Assembly: GCA_023399465.1 (NCBI GenBank)
Contig: JAEWPB010000032.1
Span: 1-40,761 of the forward strand
Source of the DNA: Pseudomonadota bacterium
Lineage (GTDB): Bacteria; Pseudomonadota; Alphaproteobacteria; Rhizobiales; Rhizobiaceae
Direction of reading: 5' to 3'
Length of the DNA stretch: 40,761 nucleotides
Shown here: one piece after another, positions 1 through 8,338 of the stretch
How positions within the stretch are numbered: the stretch's first letter is position 1
How the letters are laid out: the number at the start of each line of letters is the position of its first letter
The notes under the pieces: model-generated
The model's input: the letters and a program-made list of their open reading frames with translations, nothing else
Database searches by the model: none
What the model was told of the DNA's origin: nothing
Translations under genes and position numbers: made by a program

Positions 1-194
1 ATGACGTTCTGCATCAGCGCGCACTGCTCGGTCTGGGCGCCGGCGGGCTTGTCGCAGATGATCGACCAGGCGCCGTGGTTCGACTTGACCGTGCCGGGAG
101 TTGCGGGTTGCTGCGCCAGGGCGGTGCCGGACAGAGCCGCGGTAACAAGTCCGGCGGCCAGCAGCAGGGGTCGCGCGAGGGAAGGGAAGCCCAT
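1..194 (-). CDS. Invasion-associated locus B (IalB) family protein, N-terminal part
   Basis: The first 64 codons of a minus-strand gene that runs off the left edge of the window. The start is the ATG at 194, preceded by an AGAGG Shine-Dalgarno sequence. Residues 1 to about 27 form a clear Sec signal peptide (hydrophobic core LLLAAGLVTAALSG, cleavage likely after ALA). The mature part reads VKSNHGAWSIICDKP and then EQCALMQ, the opening of the IalB domain with its paired cysteines. The family consists of secreted or periplasmic proteins named for a Bartonella invasion locus; in free-living rhizobia the role is unknown. It is divergent from the cytochrome oxidase operon, as I recall from Agrobacterium. 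The family call is fairly secure from the N-terminus alone; the rest of the protein cannot be judged. Confidence 0.8.
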   Translation of the reverse strand, partial: MGFPSLARPLLLAAGLVTAALSGTALAQQPATPGTVKSNHGAWSIICDKPAGAQTEQCALMQNV

Positions 195-550
195 GGATAC
201 CTCTAAACTTCGAATCAGTGGCGCTATTCTTTAAGCCTGGCGGCCAATTGAAAAGCCCTGGCCAGTCATTTCCAATGGAGTACGGCGGAAATTGGACCGC
301 AAGACCGCAAGACGGCCCGCAAGCGCAGCCCAAAGCGTCCGGCAGGGCCGTCGGGGGCGAATCCGTTTGCTGAAAAAGCAGTGGTCAAACCATTGGTAAG
401 GCGCATCAAATTGACTTTGCGCAAAAATGCCGCACAGGCAATTTCGCACAATGGTTGCGGCGAGCAACAAACTGTGGTTTGAAGCGAGGAGAATAGCATG
501 GATTCTGCGTTTTGGTTTGATTGAGATCAAGCGCTTTGGGGAGATACATT
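195..550 (+). promoter_or_regulatory. Divergent ialB / cta operon upstream region
   Basis: A 356-base stretch without a convincing gene between ialB and ctaC. It must hold both divergent promoters. Visible elements are a perfect FNR/FixK palindrome at 517-530 (listed separately), a ten-base palindrome TTTGCGCAAA at 416-425, and a TTGACT at 411-416 that lacks a good -10 partner. I cannot place a transcription start with confidence. Confidence 0.5.
517..530. promoter_or_regulatory. FNR/FixK-type operator upstream of ctaC
   Basis: The sequence TTGAT-TGAG-ATCAA matches the consensus TTGAT-N4-ATCAA of the Crp/FNR-family oxygen regulators (Fnr, FixK, FnrN) at every defined position. It ends 20 bases before the GTG start of ctaC. 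So close to the gene it more likely lies at or downstream of the transcription start, which would suit repression of the aa3 oxidase at low oxygen. That direction of control is inference. Confidence 0.65.
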
Positions 551-1441
551 GTGACAAACAAGGCCTATGCAGTTCTGGCAGCTATTGCCTGTCTGCTTTT
601 TGCTACCAGCAGTATGGCGGGGCAGCCGGTGAATTGGGATATGACCCTGCAGCCGGCCGCAACGTCGATCATGGAGGAGATCCGCTGGTTCGAGCAGTAT
701 ACATTGTGGTTCATCGTTCCGATCGTTCTGTTCGTTCTGCTCCTCCTCGTCGTCGTCGTGGTCAAGTTCCGCGAGTCTAAGAACCCGGTTCCGTCGAAGA
801 CCAGCCACAACACCATGATTGAAGTGGTGTGGACGATCGGTCCTGTCCTGATCCTGCTGTTCCTGGCGGTTCCGTCGTTCAATCTTCTGACGGCCCAGCT
901 GACGATACCGGAAAATCCGGACCTTACGGTCAAGGCAACGGCGACCCAGTGGCAGTGGAACTACGAGTACCAGATCGAGGATCCGCTTTCCTTCGACTCC
1001 TATATGCTGACCGAAAAGGACCGCGCCCAGTACGGCAAGGAAGACCTGGCGGTCTATCCGCGTCTTCTCGCCGTCGACAACGAACTGGTGCTGCCGGTCG
1101 GCAAGACCGTCCGCCTTCTCGTCACCGCGGCTCCGACCGACGTGATCCATGCATTCGCTATGCCGTCCTTCGGCGTCAAGATCGACGCGGTCCCCGGCCG
1201 CCTGAACGAGACCTGGTTCAAGGCCGACCGCGAAGGCCTGTTCTATGGCCAGTGTTCCGAGCTTTGCGGCAAGGATCACGCGTTCATGCCGATCGCGATC
1301 CGCATCGTTTCCCAGGAAACCTACGATACCTGGCTCACTGCCGCCGCGACCAACCTGAACGAAGCCAACAAGGCGCTGATCATCGCCTCTGCTGAAGCTC
1401 CGGCCACCGGTGTGGTCGTTGCCGAAAACAACGCACAATAA
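551..1441 (+). CDS. ctaC: Cytochrome c oxidase subunit II (aa3 type)
   Basis: Subunit II accepts electrons from cytochrome c through the binuclear CuA centre on the periplasmic side of aa3 oxidase. The GTG at 551 is chosen because GGGGAG stands seven bases before it; the product is 296 residues. A signal peptide (1-24) is followed by two membrane helices (about 50-75 and 95-115) and the cupredoxin domain. All CuA ligands are visible: H200, C235, E237, C239, H243 and M246. The gene ends in tandem stops TAA-TAG and is followed after 17 bases by ctaD. The region before it carries an FNR/FixK palindrome, so it is probably the first gene of the operon and oxygen-controlled. The family call is certain. 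Confidence 0.97.
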   Translation: MTNKAYAVLAAIACLLFATSSMAGQPVNWDMTLQPAATSIMEEIRWFEQYTLWFIVPIVLFVLLLLVVVVVKFRESKNPVPSKTSHNTMIEVVWTIGPVLILLFLAVPSFNLLTAQLTIPENPDLTVKATATQWQWNYEYQIEDPLSFDSYMLTEKDRAQYGKEDLAVYPRLLAVDNELVLPVGKTVRLLVTAAPTDVIHAFAMPSFGVKIDAVPGRLNETWFKADREGLFYGQCSELCGKDHAFMPIAIRIVSQETYDTWLTAAATNLNEANKALIIASAEAPATGVVVAENNAQ

Positions 1442-1458
1442 TAGGGGGAGTGAGGACA

Positions 1459-3117
1459 ATGGCTGGATCATCCGCCCACGACGCTCACGATCATCACGAC
1501 CACAAACCTGCTTTCTTTACCCGCTGGTTCCTGTCGACCAACCACAAGGACATCGGCACGCTCTACCTGATCTTCGCGATCATCGCCGGCATCATCGGCG
1601 GCGCGCTGTCGATCGCCATGCGCATGGAGCTGCAGGAGCCGGGCATCCAGATCTTCCACGGCCTTGCCGCCATGGTCTACGGATACGAAGGTGACGCTGC
1701 CATCGATGGCGGCAAGCAGATGTTCAACATGTTCACCACCGCTCACGCGCTGATCATGATCTTCTTCATGGTCATGCCCGCCCTGATCGGCGGCTTCGCC
1801 AACTGGATGGTGCCGATCATGATCGGTGCGCCTGACATGGCATTCCCGCGCATGAACAACATCTCGTTCTGGCTGCTCGTACCGGCCTTCCTGCTGCTGA
1901 TCCTGTCGATGTTCGTCGAAGGCCCGGCTGGCGGCTACGGCGCCGGCGGCGGATGGACGCTGTATCCGCCGCTGTCCTCGACGGCGACGCCCGGTCCGGC
2001 GGTCGATCTCGCGATCTTCGCGCTGCACGTTTCCGGTGCTGCCTCGCTCCTTGGCGCGATCAACTTCATCACCACCATCCTGAACATGCGCGCACCGGGC
2101 ATGACGCTGCACAAGATGCCGCTGTTTGCCTGGTCGGTCCTGATCACCGCGTTCCTGCTGCTGCTCTCGCTGCCGGTTCTGGCAGGCGGCATCACCATGA
2201 TGCTGACCGACCGCAACTTCGGTACTGCCTTCTTCACCCCGGAAGGCGGCGGTGACCCGATCCTGTACCAGCACCTGTTCTGGTTCTTCGGTCACCCGGA
2301 AGTGTACATCCTGATCCTGCCCGGCTTCGGCATCATCAGCCACATCATCGGCACCTTCTCGCGCAAGCCGATCTTCGGCTACCTCGGCATGGCGTACGCC
2401 ATGGTCGCCATCGGCGCCGTCGGCTTCATCGTCTGGGCGCACCACATGTACACCGTCGGCCTGTCGCTCGACACGCAGCGCTACTTCGTGTTCGCAACCA
2501 TGGTCATCGCGGTTCCGACCGGCGTGAAGATCTTCTCATGGATCGCCACCATGTGGGGCGGCTCGCTGACCTTCCGCACCCCGATGGTGTGGGCGATCGG
2601 CTTCATCTTCCTGTTCACCGTCGGTGGCGTCACCGGCGTGCAGCTGGCCAATGCCGGTCTCGACCGCGCGCTGCACGACACCTACTACGTCGTGGCTCAC
2701 TTCCACTACGTCCTGTCGCTCGGAGCTGTGTTCGCAATCTTTGCGGCGTGGTACTATTGGTTCCCGAAGATGAGCGGCTACATGTACAACGAGTTTATCG
2801 GCAAGCTGCACTTCTGGGTCATGTTCATCGGCGTCAACCTGGTGTTCTTCCCGCAGCACTTCCTCGGCCTCGCCGGCATGCCGCGCCGTTACATCGACTA
2901 TCCGGATGCATATGCCGGCTGGAACTACGTATCGTCGATGGGCTCCTACATTGCCGCCGTAGGTGTGCTGATCTTCCTCTACGGCGTCTGGGAAGCCTTC
3001 GCCAAGAAGCGCGTCGCCGGTGATAATCCGTGGGGCGAGGGTGCGACGACCCTGGAATGGTCGCTGTCTTCGCCGCCGCCGTTCCACCAGTGGGAACAAT
3101 TGCCCCGCATCAAGTAA
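1459..3117 (+). CDS. ctaD: Cytochrome c oxidase subunit I (aa3 type)
   Basis: The catalytic heme-copper subunit, which reduces oxygen to water and pumps protons. The ATG at 1459 sits eight bases after AGGGGGAG and gives 552 residues with about twelve membrane helices. Heme a ligands H96 and H416, heme a3 ligand H414, and CuB ligands H279 (in HPEVY, with the cross-linked Y283), H328 and H329 are all present. Proton-channel residues D126 (GAPDMAFPRMNN), E281 and K357 are also in place, so this is a canonical type A1 oxidase. A strong hairpin follows the gene before ctaB. A GTG three codons upstream is a less likely start. Confidence 0.98.
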   Translation: MAGSSAHDAHDHHDHKPAFFTRWFLSTNHKDIGTLYLIFAIIAGIIGGALSIAMRMELQEPGIQIFHGLAAMVYGYEGDAAIDGGKQMFNMFTTAHALIMIFFMVMPALIGGFANWMVPIMIGAPDMAFPRMNNISFWLLVPAFLLLILSMFVEGPAGGYGAGGGWTLYPPLSSTATPGPAVDLAIFALHVSGAASLLGAINFITTILNMRAPGMTLHKMPLFAWSVLITAFLLLLSLPVLAGGITMMLTDRNFGTAFFTPEGGGDPILYQHLFWFFGHPEVYILILPGFGIISHIIGTFSRKPIFGYLGMAYAMVAIGAVGFIVWAHHMYTVGLSLDTQRYFVFATMVIAVPTGVKIFSWIATMWGGSLTFRTPMVWAIGFIFLFTVGGVTGVQLANAGLDRALHDTYYVVAHFHYVLSLGAVFAIFAAWYYWFPKMSGYMYNEFIGKLHFWVMFIGVNLVFFPQHFLGLAGMPRRYIDYPDAYAGWNYVSSMGSYIAAVGVLIFLYGVWEAFAKKRVAGDNPWGEGATTLEWSLSSPPPFHQWEQLPRIK

Positions 3118-3141
3118 CAGGATGCGGTAAGAAGCAACAAC

Positions 3142-3170
3142 GGGCGCCGCACGCAGACGGTGCGGCGCCC
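3142..3170 (+). other. Hairpin between ctaD and ctaB
   Basis: The arms GGGCGCCGCAC (3142-3152) and GTGCGGCGCCC (3160-3170) are perfectly complementary over 11 bases, with a seven-base loop. No T-run follows, so it is not a classical terminator. It may act as a partial attenuator or protect the 3' end of the ctaC-ctaD transcript, so that structural subunits are made in excess over the assembly factors downstream. That role is inferred. Confidence 0.6.
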
Positions 3171-3196
3171 TCGGAAATCGGAAATAGGACAAGATA

Positions 3197-4150
3197 ATGA
3201 CGGTATTCGACAATCACGATGCGCTGGGGGAAGGTGAAGCTCGCCTGTCCGAAGCCGGTGCACGCGATTTCTTCGAACTTCTGAAGCCCCGGGTCATGTC
3301 GCTCGTGGTATTTACGGCCTTTGCCGGTCTCATCCTTGCTCCAGGACATATCCACCCGGTTCTGGGTGCCATCGCCATTCTCTGCATCGCGGTTGGAGCC
3401 GGCGCCTCGGGCGCGCTCAACATGTGGTACGATGCCGACATCGACGCGGTCATGACCCGCACCGCCCGTCGCCCCATTCCTGCCGGACGGATCACGCCGT
3501 CGGAGGCTCTCGCCTTCGGCCTGACGCTGTCGGTCTTTTCGGTCGTCATTCTCGGTCTCGCGGTCAACTGGGTTGCCGCCGGGCTTCTGGCCTTCACCAT
3601 CTTCTTCTATGCCCTCGTCTACACGATGTGGCTCAAGCGCTCGACGCCGCAGAACATCGTCATCGGTGGCGCGTCCGGTGCCTTCCCGCCGATGATCGGC
3701 TGGGCCTGCGTCACCGGCGACGTGTCCTTCGACAGCGTCATCCTGTTCCTCATCATCTTCCTCTGGACGCCGGCCCATTTCTGGGCGCTGGCGCTGTTCA
3801 AGATGCGTGACTACGAGTCGGTCGGCGTGCCGATGCTGCCGAACGTTGCCGGCGAGGCGACGACCAAGAACCAGATCGTCGGCTATGCCGTGCTGACCGC
3901 GCTCTGTGCCGTCGCTCCGGCGCTGACCGGTGCGGCCAGCTTCGCCTACGGCGTCTTCGCCGCGGTGCTCGGCGCCATCTTCATCTACTGTTCCATCGCC
4001 GTCTGGCGGATGCCGGACGGCGACGAGAAGATGGTCCCGGCCAAGAAGATGTTCGCCTTCTCGATCTTCTACCTGTTCGCCATTTTCTCGGCCCTGATGA
4101 TCGACCGGTTCGCCGCCGGGCTGTTCGGGTTCGTCGGAGGGAGCCTGTGA
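3197..4150 (+). CDS. ctaB: Protoheme IX farnesyltransferase (heme O synthase)
   Basis: A UbiA-family membrane prenyltransferase that adds a farnesyl group from farnesyl diphosphate to heme B, giving heme O, the precursor of the heme A used by CtaD. The protein has 317 residues, eight or nine helices, and the first aspartate-rich motif NMWYDADIDAVMTRTARRP, which binds the magnesium diphosphate. The ATG at 3197 follows AGGACAAG. Its stop overlaps the start of ctaF (TGATG), so the two are translationally coupled. Length and sequence are typical of the alphaproteobacterial enzyme. Confidence 0.96.
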   Translation: MTVFDNHDALGEGEARLSEAGARDFFELLKPRVMSLVVFTAFAGLILAPGHIHPVLGAIAILCIAVGAGASGALNMWYDADIDAVMTRTARRPIPAGRITPSEALAFGLTLSVFSVVILGLAVNWVAAGLLAFTIFFYALVYTMWLKRSTPQNIVIGGASGAFPPMIGWACVTGDVSFDSVILFLIIFLWTPAHFWALALFKMRDYESVGVPMLPNVAGEATTKNQIVGYAVLTALCAVAPALTGAASFAYGVFAAVLGAIFIYCSIAVWRMPDGDEKMVPAKKMFAFSIFYLFAIFSALMIDRFAAGLFGFVGGSL

Positions 4151-4293
4151 TGGAAACCGTCAAGCTTACCGAAGCACAGATGAAGTCCCGCCGCGGCCGC
4201 AACATTGCGTTGGGCCTGACGCTGGCCGGGCTCGTCGTGCTGTTCTACGTCGTGACGCTGGTCAAGTTCGCCGGCAACGCGGTTTCCGGTTAG
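4150..4293 (+). CDS. ctaF: Small cytochrome oxidase assembly-type protein (CtaF/CoxF)
   Basis: A 47-residue protein starting METVKLTEAQMKSRRGRN with one membrane helix (about 19-41, rich in L, V and T) and a short periplasmic tail. The ATG overlaps the ctaB stop by one base. A small single-helix protein in exactly this position, between ctaB and ctaG, is found in rhizobial aa3 operons and is called CtaF or CoxF; its molecular role is not established. The positive N-terminus fits an N-in topology. It is short, but the gene-to-gene coupling, the membrane helix and the position make it a real gene. Confidence 0.85.
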   Translation: METVKLTEAQMKSRRGRNIALGLTLAGLVVLFYVVTLVKFAGNAVSG

Positions 4294-4306
4294 TAGGGGG
4301 ATAGAG

Positions 4307-4909
4307 TTGTCCGAGCAGATCCAGCAGCCTCAGCCGCGCAAGAACGGCCCCGTCGTCGCGATGTGCCTTGCCTTCATCGGCGGCATGACCGGCATGAGCT
4401 TTGCCGCGGTTCCGCTCTACGACATGTTCTGCCGGGTAACCGGCTACAACGGAACGACCCAGCGGGTCGAGCAGATGTCGGACGTCGTGCTCGATCGCAC
4501 GATGACCGTGACCTTCGACGCCAACACGGCTGCCGGGCTGCCGTGGGATTTCAAGGCCGCCCAGCGCGAGATCAAGCCGCGCATCGGCGAAACCGTCGAA
4601 GTCAGGTTCGTCGCCACCAATACCGCCTCCACGCCGACGCGCGGGCAGGCGATATTCAACGTCACGCCGATGGAGGCGGGGGCGTATTTCAACAAGGTCC
4701 AGTGCTTCTGCTTCACGGAAACGGAGCTGAAGCCGGGGGAGTCAATGGAAATGCCGGTTGTGTTCTACATCGACCCCGATATCACCAAGGCGGTCGAGAC
4801 CAGGAACATCGGAACGATTACCCTCTCCTACACCTTCTATCCGCACGAGGGCAGCAAGCCCGTTGCGCTGCGGATGGAGGATGCAGCAGAGGCGACTAGT
4901 AGACTTTGA
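4307..4909 (+). CDS. ctaG: Cytochrome c oxidase assembly protein CtaG (Cox11 family)
   Basis: A copper chaperone that delivers the CuB ion to subunit I. The protein (200 residues) has one N-terminal membrane helix (about 16-36) and an immunoglobulin-like periplasmic domain. The conserved copper-binding pair is visible as C133-F-C135 in QCFCF; a further conserved cysteine lies in DMFCRVTGY near the membrane. The start is a TTG at 4307, 13 bases after the ctaF stop, preceded by AGGGGG; no ATG stands nearby in this frame. It lies between ctaF and ctaE, the usual place. Confidence 0.95.
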   Translation: MSEQIQQPQPRKNGPVVAMCLAFIGGMTGMSFAAVPLYDMFCRVTGYNGTTQRVEQMSDVVLDRTMTVTFDANTAAGLPWDFKAAQREIKPRIGETVEVRFVATNTASTPTRGQAIFNVTPMEAGAYFNKVQCFCFTETELKPGESMEMPVVFYIDPDITKAVETRNIGTITLSYTFYPHEGSKPVALRMEDAAEATSRL

Positions 4910-4963
4910 GAGAGACCGGGCGACCGGGCGGGATATAAAAGTTAGACATTGGGGATTGCTGAA

Positions 4964-5839
4964 ATGGCCGATGCTCATCAGAAACAACACGACTACCATA
5001 TTATCGAACCGAGCTGGTGGCCGCTTATGGCGTCAATTGGCGCGTTCGTCATCACCTTCGGTGGTGTCGGCTACATGCGTTACCTGTCGGGCGGTGCGTT
5101 CAACCTGTTCGGCATGAACCTGGCGCAGCCGTACCTGTTCTTCATCGGCGTCGGCCTCGTGCTGCTGAGCATGCTCTGCTGGTGGATCGACACCGTCAAG
5201 GAAGCCCACGAGGGCCACCACACGCAGGTCGTGTCGCTGCACCTGCGCTACGGCATGATCATGTTCATCGCTTCGGAAGTGATGTTCTTTGTTGCCTGGT
5301 TCTGGGCATTCTTCGACGCCAGCCTGTTTGCCGGCGAAACGATCCAGGCCTCGCGCTTCGAATTCACCGGAGGCGTCTGGCCGCCGAAGGGCATCGAGGT
5401 TCTCGATCCCTGGCACCTGCCGCTCTACAACACGGTTATCCTGCTCCTTTCGGGCACGACGCTGACCTGGGCGCATCATGCCTTGCTTCACGGCGACCGC
5501 AAGGGCCTGATCAACGGTCTCGCGCTCACCGTCGCCCTCGGCGTGCTGTTCTCCTTCGTGCAGGTGTACGAGTACGGTCACGCGCCGTTCGACTTCAAGA
5601 ACTCGATCTACGGCGCGACCTTCTTCATGGCGACCGGCTTCCACGGCTTCCACGTCCTGGTCGGCACGATCTTCCTGATCGTCTGCCTGCTGCGCGCCCT
5701 GAACGGCCACTTCACGCCGAAGCAGCACTTCGGTCTCGAGGCTGCCGCCTGGTACTGGCACTTCGTCGACGTCGTCTGGCTGTTCCTGTTCTTCGCCATC
5801 TACGTCTGGGGTAGCTGGGGCGCACCGATCCACGGCTGA
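4964..5839 (+). CDS. ctaE: Cytochrome c oxidase subunit III
   Basis: A seven-helix subunit of 291 residues that stabilises subunit I and binds lipid near the oxygen entry path. It begins MADAHQKQHDYHIIEPSWWPL, shows the family motif RFEFTGGVWPPKGI (WPP) and a histidine-rich C-terminal part GFHGFHVLVGT with FVDVVWLFLF. The ATG at 4964 is taken instead of an upstream TTG because the family starts here. A Rho-independent terminator follows 20 bases after the stop, so this is the likely main end of the oxidase operon. Confidence 0.97.
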   Translation: MADAHQKQHDYHIIEPSWWPLMASIGAFVITFGGVGYMRYLSGGAFNLFGMNLAQPYLFFIGVGLVLLSMLCWWIDTVKEAHEGHHTQVVSLHLRYGMIMFIASEVMFFVAWFWAFFDASLFAGETIQASRFEFTGGVWPPKGIEVLDPWHLPLYNTVILLLSGTTLTWAHHALLHGDRKGLINGLALTVALGVLFSFVQVYEYGHAPFDFKNSIYGATFFMATGFHGFHVLVGTIFLIVCLLRALNGHFTPKQHFGLEAAAWYWHFVDVVWLFLFFAIYVWGSWGAPIHG

Positions 5840-5858
5840 TCCGTGGCGCTGATTTTCG

Positions 5859-5890
5859 GAAGGGCGGTTGCGCAGGCAGCCGCCCTTTTT
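5859..5890 (+). terminator. Rho-independent terminator after ctaE
   Basis: The arms AGGGCGG (5861-5867) and CCGCCCT (5880-5886) pair perfectly, with further pairs towards the loop, and five T residues end the structure at 5886-5890. Position and T-run are those of a classical terminator. Confidence 0.85.
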
Positions 5891-6003
5891 CGTTCCCGCC
5901 TCCAGCAGGACCAGTCAGCGAGTGGATGGTCGGGACTTTGACATTTTCCTCAGGCGGGAGGATAGGCTATGGCGATCGAAGCAGGGCAGGCAGAGGACAG
6001 GGC

Positions 6004-6390
6004 ATGAGCAAGGACGACAACGCAGAATTTCCGCCGGTCGACCCGTTTGGCGTCGGGCTCAAGGGGTGCTGCCCGCGTTGCGGGGGAGGCCAGCTGTTCG
6101 ATGGGCTGCTGAAGGTCAAGCCGCGCTGCAGCGCCTGCGACCTCGATTATTCCTTCGCCGATTCCGGCGATGGCCCGGCGGTGTTCGTCATCCTCATCAT
6201 CGGCTTCCTGGTCGTTGGGCTCGCCCTCTGGGCGGAAGTGAACTATTCGCCGCCGATCTGGCTGCACATATTGCTGTGGGGGCTGCTGACGATCATCTCG
6301 TCGCTCGCCCTTCTGCGCGGCCTGAAGGGGATGCTGATCGCGCTGCAGTACCGGAACAGTGCGGCCGAGGGAAAACTTGACCGTGACTGA
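6004..6390 (+). CDS. DUF983 family membrane protein
   Basis: A 128-residue protein with two CxxC knuckles at its N-terminus (C23-C26 in CPRC and C42-C45 in CSAC), probably a zinc ribbon, followed by two membrane helices (about 60-80 and 84-104). DUF983 proteins are found beside ctaE and SURF1 in alphaproteobacteria, so a part in oxidase assembly or heme handling is plausible but unproven. The ATG at 6004 follows AGGACAGGGC. It overlaps the SURF1 reading frame by eight bases, which argues that the two are cotranslated. Confidence 0.85.
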   Translation: MSKDDNAEFPPVDPFGVGLKGCCPRCGGGQLFDGLLKVKPRCSACDLDYSFADSGDGPAVFVILIIGFLVVGLALWAEVNYSPPIWLHILLWGLLTIISSLALLRGLKGMLIALQYRNSAAEGKLDRD

Positions 6391-7132
6391 GACTTCCGCA
6401 AACCGGCCGCGCGGCCGCACGCGCGCTATCGCCACCGCCGCAGTCGTGCTCGGCGCGCTCGTCGTCCTCCTGTCACTCGGGACCTGGCAGGTCGAGCGGC
6501 TGTTCTGGAAGGAGCGTCTGCTCGAGGATATCGCGGACAGGCGCCATGCGCCGGCCGTCGAGCTTTCTGCGGTCGAGGCGATGCATGCGGCTGGCGAGGA
6601 CATCGAGTACCGTCCGGTGACTGCCAGCGGCCGGTTCCTGAATGACGGCGAGCGGCATTTTTTCGCGACCTTTCACGGGCGCAGCGGCTACTACATCTAC
6701 ACGCCGCTGGCGCTTGCCGACGGCCGCTTCGTCTTCGTCAATCGCGGGTTCGTGCCGTTCGAGAACAAGGATCCGGCAACGCGCGCGGCCGGCCAGCTTG
6801 ACGGCGAGCAGACCGTTGTCGGTCTGGCACGCGCCGAGCTTCTCGAAAAACCGTCCTCGCTGGTGCCTGATAACGATCCCGCCAAGAACATCTTCTACTG
6901 GAAGGATCTCGGCGTGATGGCCGAAACCGATGGCCTCGACCGGGCGAAGGTGCTGCCGTTCTTCATCGATGCCGGCAATGCCGCAAATCCGGGTGGCCTG
7001 CCGATCGGCTCGGTGACGCAGTTCGACCTGCCGAACAATCACCTGCAATATGCCATCACCTGGTACGGCCTGGCGCTGGCGCTCGTGGCGGTGGTTTCCG
7101 CCGCCTGGCTCAGGGGCCGGCGGAAGTCCTGA
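6383..7132 (+). CDS. SURF1 family cytochrome oxidase biogenesis protein
   Basis: SURF1 (Shy1) proteins help insert heme a/a3 into subunit I. The protein has the family plan: an N-terminal helix (about 20-38) ending in LGTWQVERLFWKERLL, a periplasmic domain with YRPVTASGRFL and FVNRGFVP, and a C-terminal helix beginning NHLQYAITWYGLALALV. GTG at 6383 is the preferred start, since it overlaps the DUF983 stop; a TTG at 6377 is possible. Together with ctaB and ctaG it completes the assembly set for the upstream oxidase. Confidence 0.93.
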   Translation: MTETSANRPRGRTRAIATAAVVLGALVVLLSLGTWQVERLFWKERLLEDIADRRHAPAVELSAVEAMHAAGEDIEYRPVTASGRFLNDGERHFFATFHGRSGYYIYTPLALADGRFVFVNRGFVPFENKDPATRAAGQLDGEQTVVGLARAELLEKPSSLVPDNDPAKNIFYWKDLGVMAETDGLDRAKVLPFFIDAGNAANPGGLPIGSVTQFDLPNNHLQYAITWYGLALALVAVVSAAWLRGRRKS

Positions 7133-7257
7133 AGTCGGGGGCAAGCCCGATTGGCGGTTTCACCGGCGATTTTTTATGATAAACCCGCAGCAATGATGGC
7201 CGGAGGCAATTTGCATTGCCGTCGGTCGAGGACTTTTGTCTCCACAGCGGGATTGCA

Positions 7258-8271
7258 ATGAACATCGCGGTTACCAAACCACCACTGACCATCCGACTTT
7301 GCGGTCCGCGCGGCTTCTGTGCCGGCGTCGACCGGGCGATCCAGATCGTCGTGCTGGCGCTCAAGGCCTATGGCGCGCCGGTCTATGTCCGCCACGAGAT
7401 CGTCCACAACCGTTATGTCGTCGAGGGGCTGGAGGCAAAGGGCGCGGTGTTCGTCGAGGAACTCGACGAAATCCCCGAGGAGCACCGTGAGCAGCCGGTC
7501 GTCTTTTCCGCGCATGGCGTTCCGAAGTCGGTGCCTGCCGACGCGGCCGCCCGCAACCTGTTCTATCTCGATGCCACCTGTCCGCTGGTCTCCAAGGTCC
7601 ACAAGCAGGCGATGCGCCACCAGCGCCTCGGCCGCCACGTGATCCTCATCGGTCATGCCGGCCATCCGGAAGTGATCGGCACCATGGGCCAGCTGCCGGA
7701 AGGGACGGTCTCGCTTGTCGAAATGGTCGAGGATGCCGCGCGCTACGAGCCCGCCGACCCCGACAATCTCGGCTTCGTGACCCAGACGACGCTGTCGGTC
7801 GATGACACCGCCGGTGTCATTGCCAAGCTGCAGGAGCGTTTTCCGAACCTCACGGCGCCGGCAGCCGATTCGATCTGCTATGCCACCACCAACCGCCAGG
7901 AAGCGGTGAAGCAGGCAGCCCCCGGCTGCGACCTGTTCATCATCGTCGGCGCGCCGAACTCGTCCAACTCGAAGCGGCTGGTCGAAGTCGCGCAGAAGGC
8001 CGGGGCCGAAAAGTCGATGCTGGTGCAGCGCGCATCGGAGATCTGTTGGGACACGCTCGGCGAGATCCGCACCCTCGGCCTTTCCGCCGGGGCTTCGGCG
8101 CCGGAGGTGATCGTCAACGAGATCATCGAGGCTTTTCGCGAACGCTACGATGCGACGGTCGAGCTTGCCGATACGGTCGAGGAGAACGAGCACTTCCTCG
8201 TCAATAGGGAGTTGCGGAACATCGAACTGACGGCGGCCGACATGGCCTTCGTCAACGGCGATGAGGAGTAA
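7258..8271 (+). CDS. ispH: 4-hydroxy-3-methylbut-2-enyl diphosphate reductase
   Basis: The last enzyme of the MEP isoprenoid pathway, converting HMBPP to IPP and DMAPP with a [4Fe-4S] cluster. The three cluster cysteines are C21 (GPRGFCAGV), C108 (DATCPLV) and C207 (ICYATTN), at the spacing of E. coli IspH. The ATG at 7258 gives 337 residues; a TTG 14 codons upstream is less likely because the family begins just before the first strand. An inverted repeat GGCAAT-N4-ATTGCC lies at 7205-7220 in the leader and has no known meaning. thrB follows in the same direction. Confidence 0.97.
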   Translation: MNIAVTKPPLTIRLCGPRGFCAGVDRAIQIVVLALKAYGAPVYVRHEIVHNRYVVEGLEAKGAVFVEELDEIPEEHREQPVVFSAHGVPKSVPADAAARNLFYLDATCPLVSKVHKQAMRHQRLGRHVILIGHAGHPEVIGTMGQLPEGTVSLVEMVEDAARYEPADPDNLGFVTQTTLSVDDTAGVIAKLQERFPNLTAPAADSICYATTNRQEAVKQAAPGCDLFIIVGAPNSSNSKRLVEVAQKAGAEKSMLVQRASEICWDTLGEIRTLGLSAGASAPEVIVNEIIEAFRERYDATVELADTVEENEHFLVNRELRNIELTAADMAFVNGDEE

Positions 8272-8338
8272 CGGGCCCGTGCCTTCAGCGGTCCTGCGAT
8301 CCCGCAAAGCCGGTTACAATCAAGCGTGAGATACTATC

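Noticed and set aside
411..416. TTGACT as a -35 box for ctaC
   Set aside because: No acceptable -10 hexamer stands 16 to 18 bases downstream.
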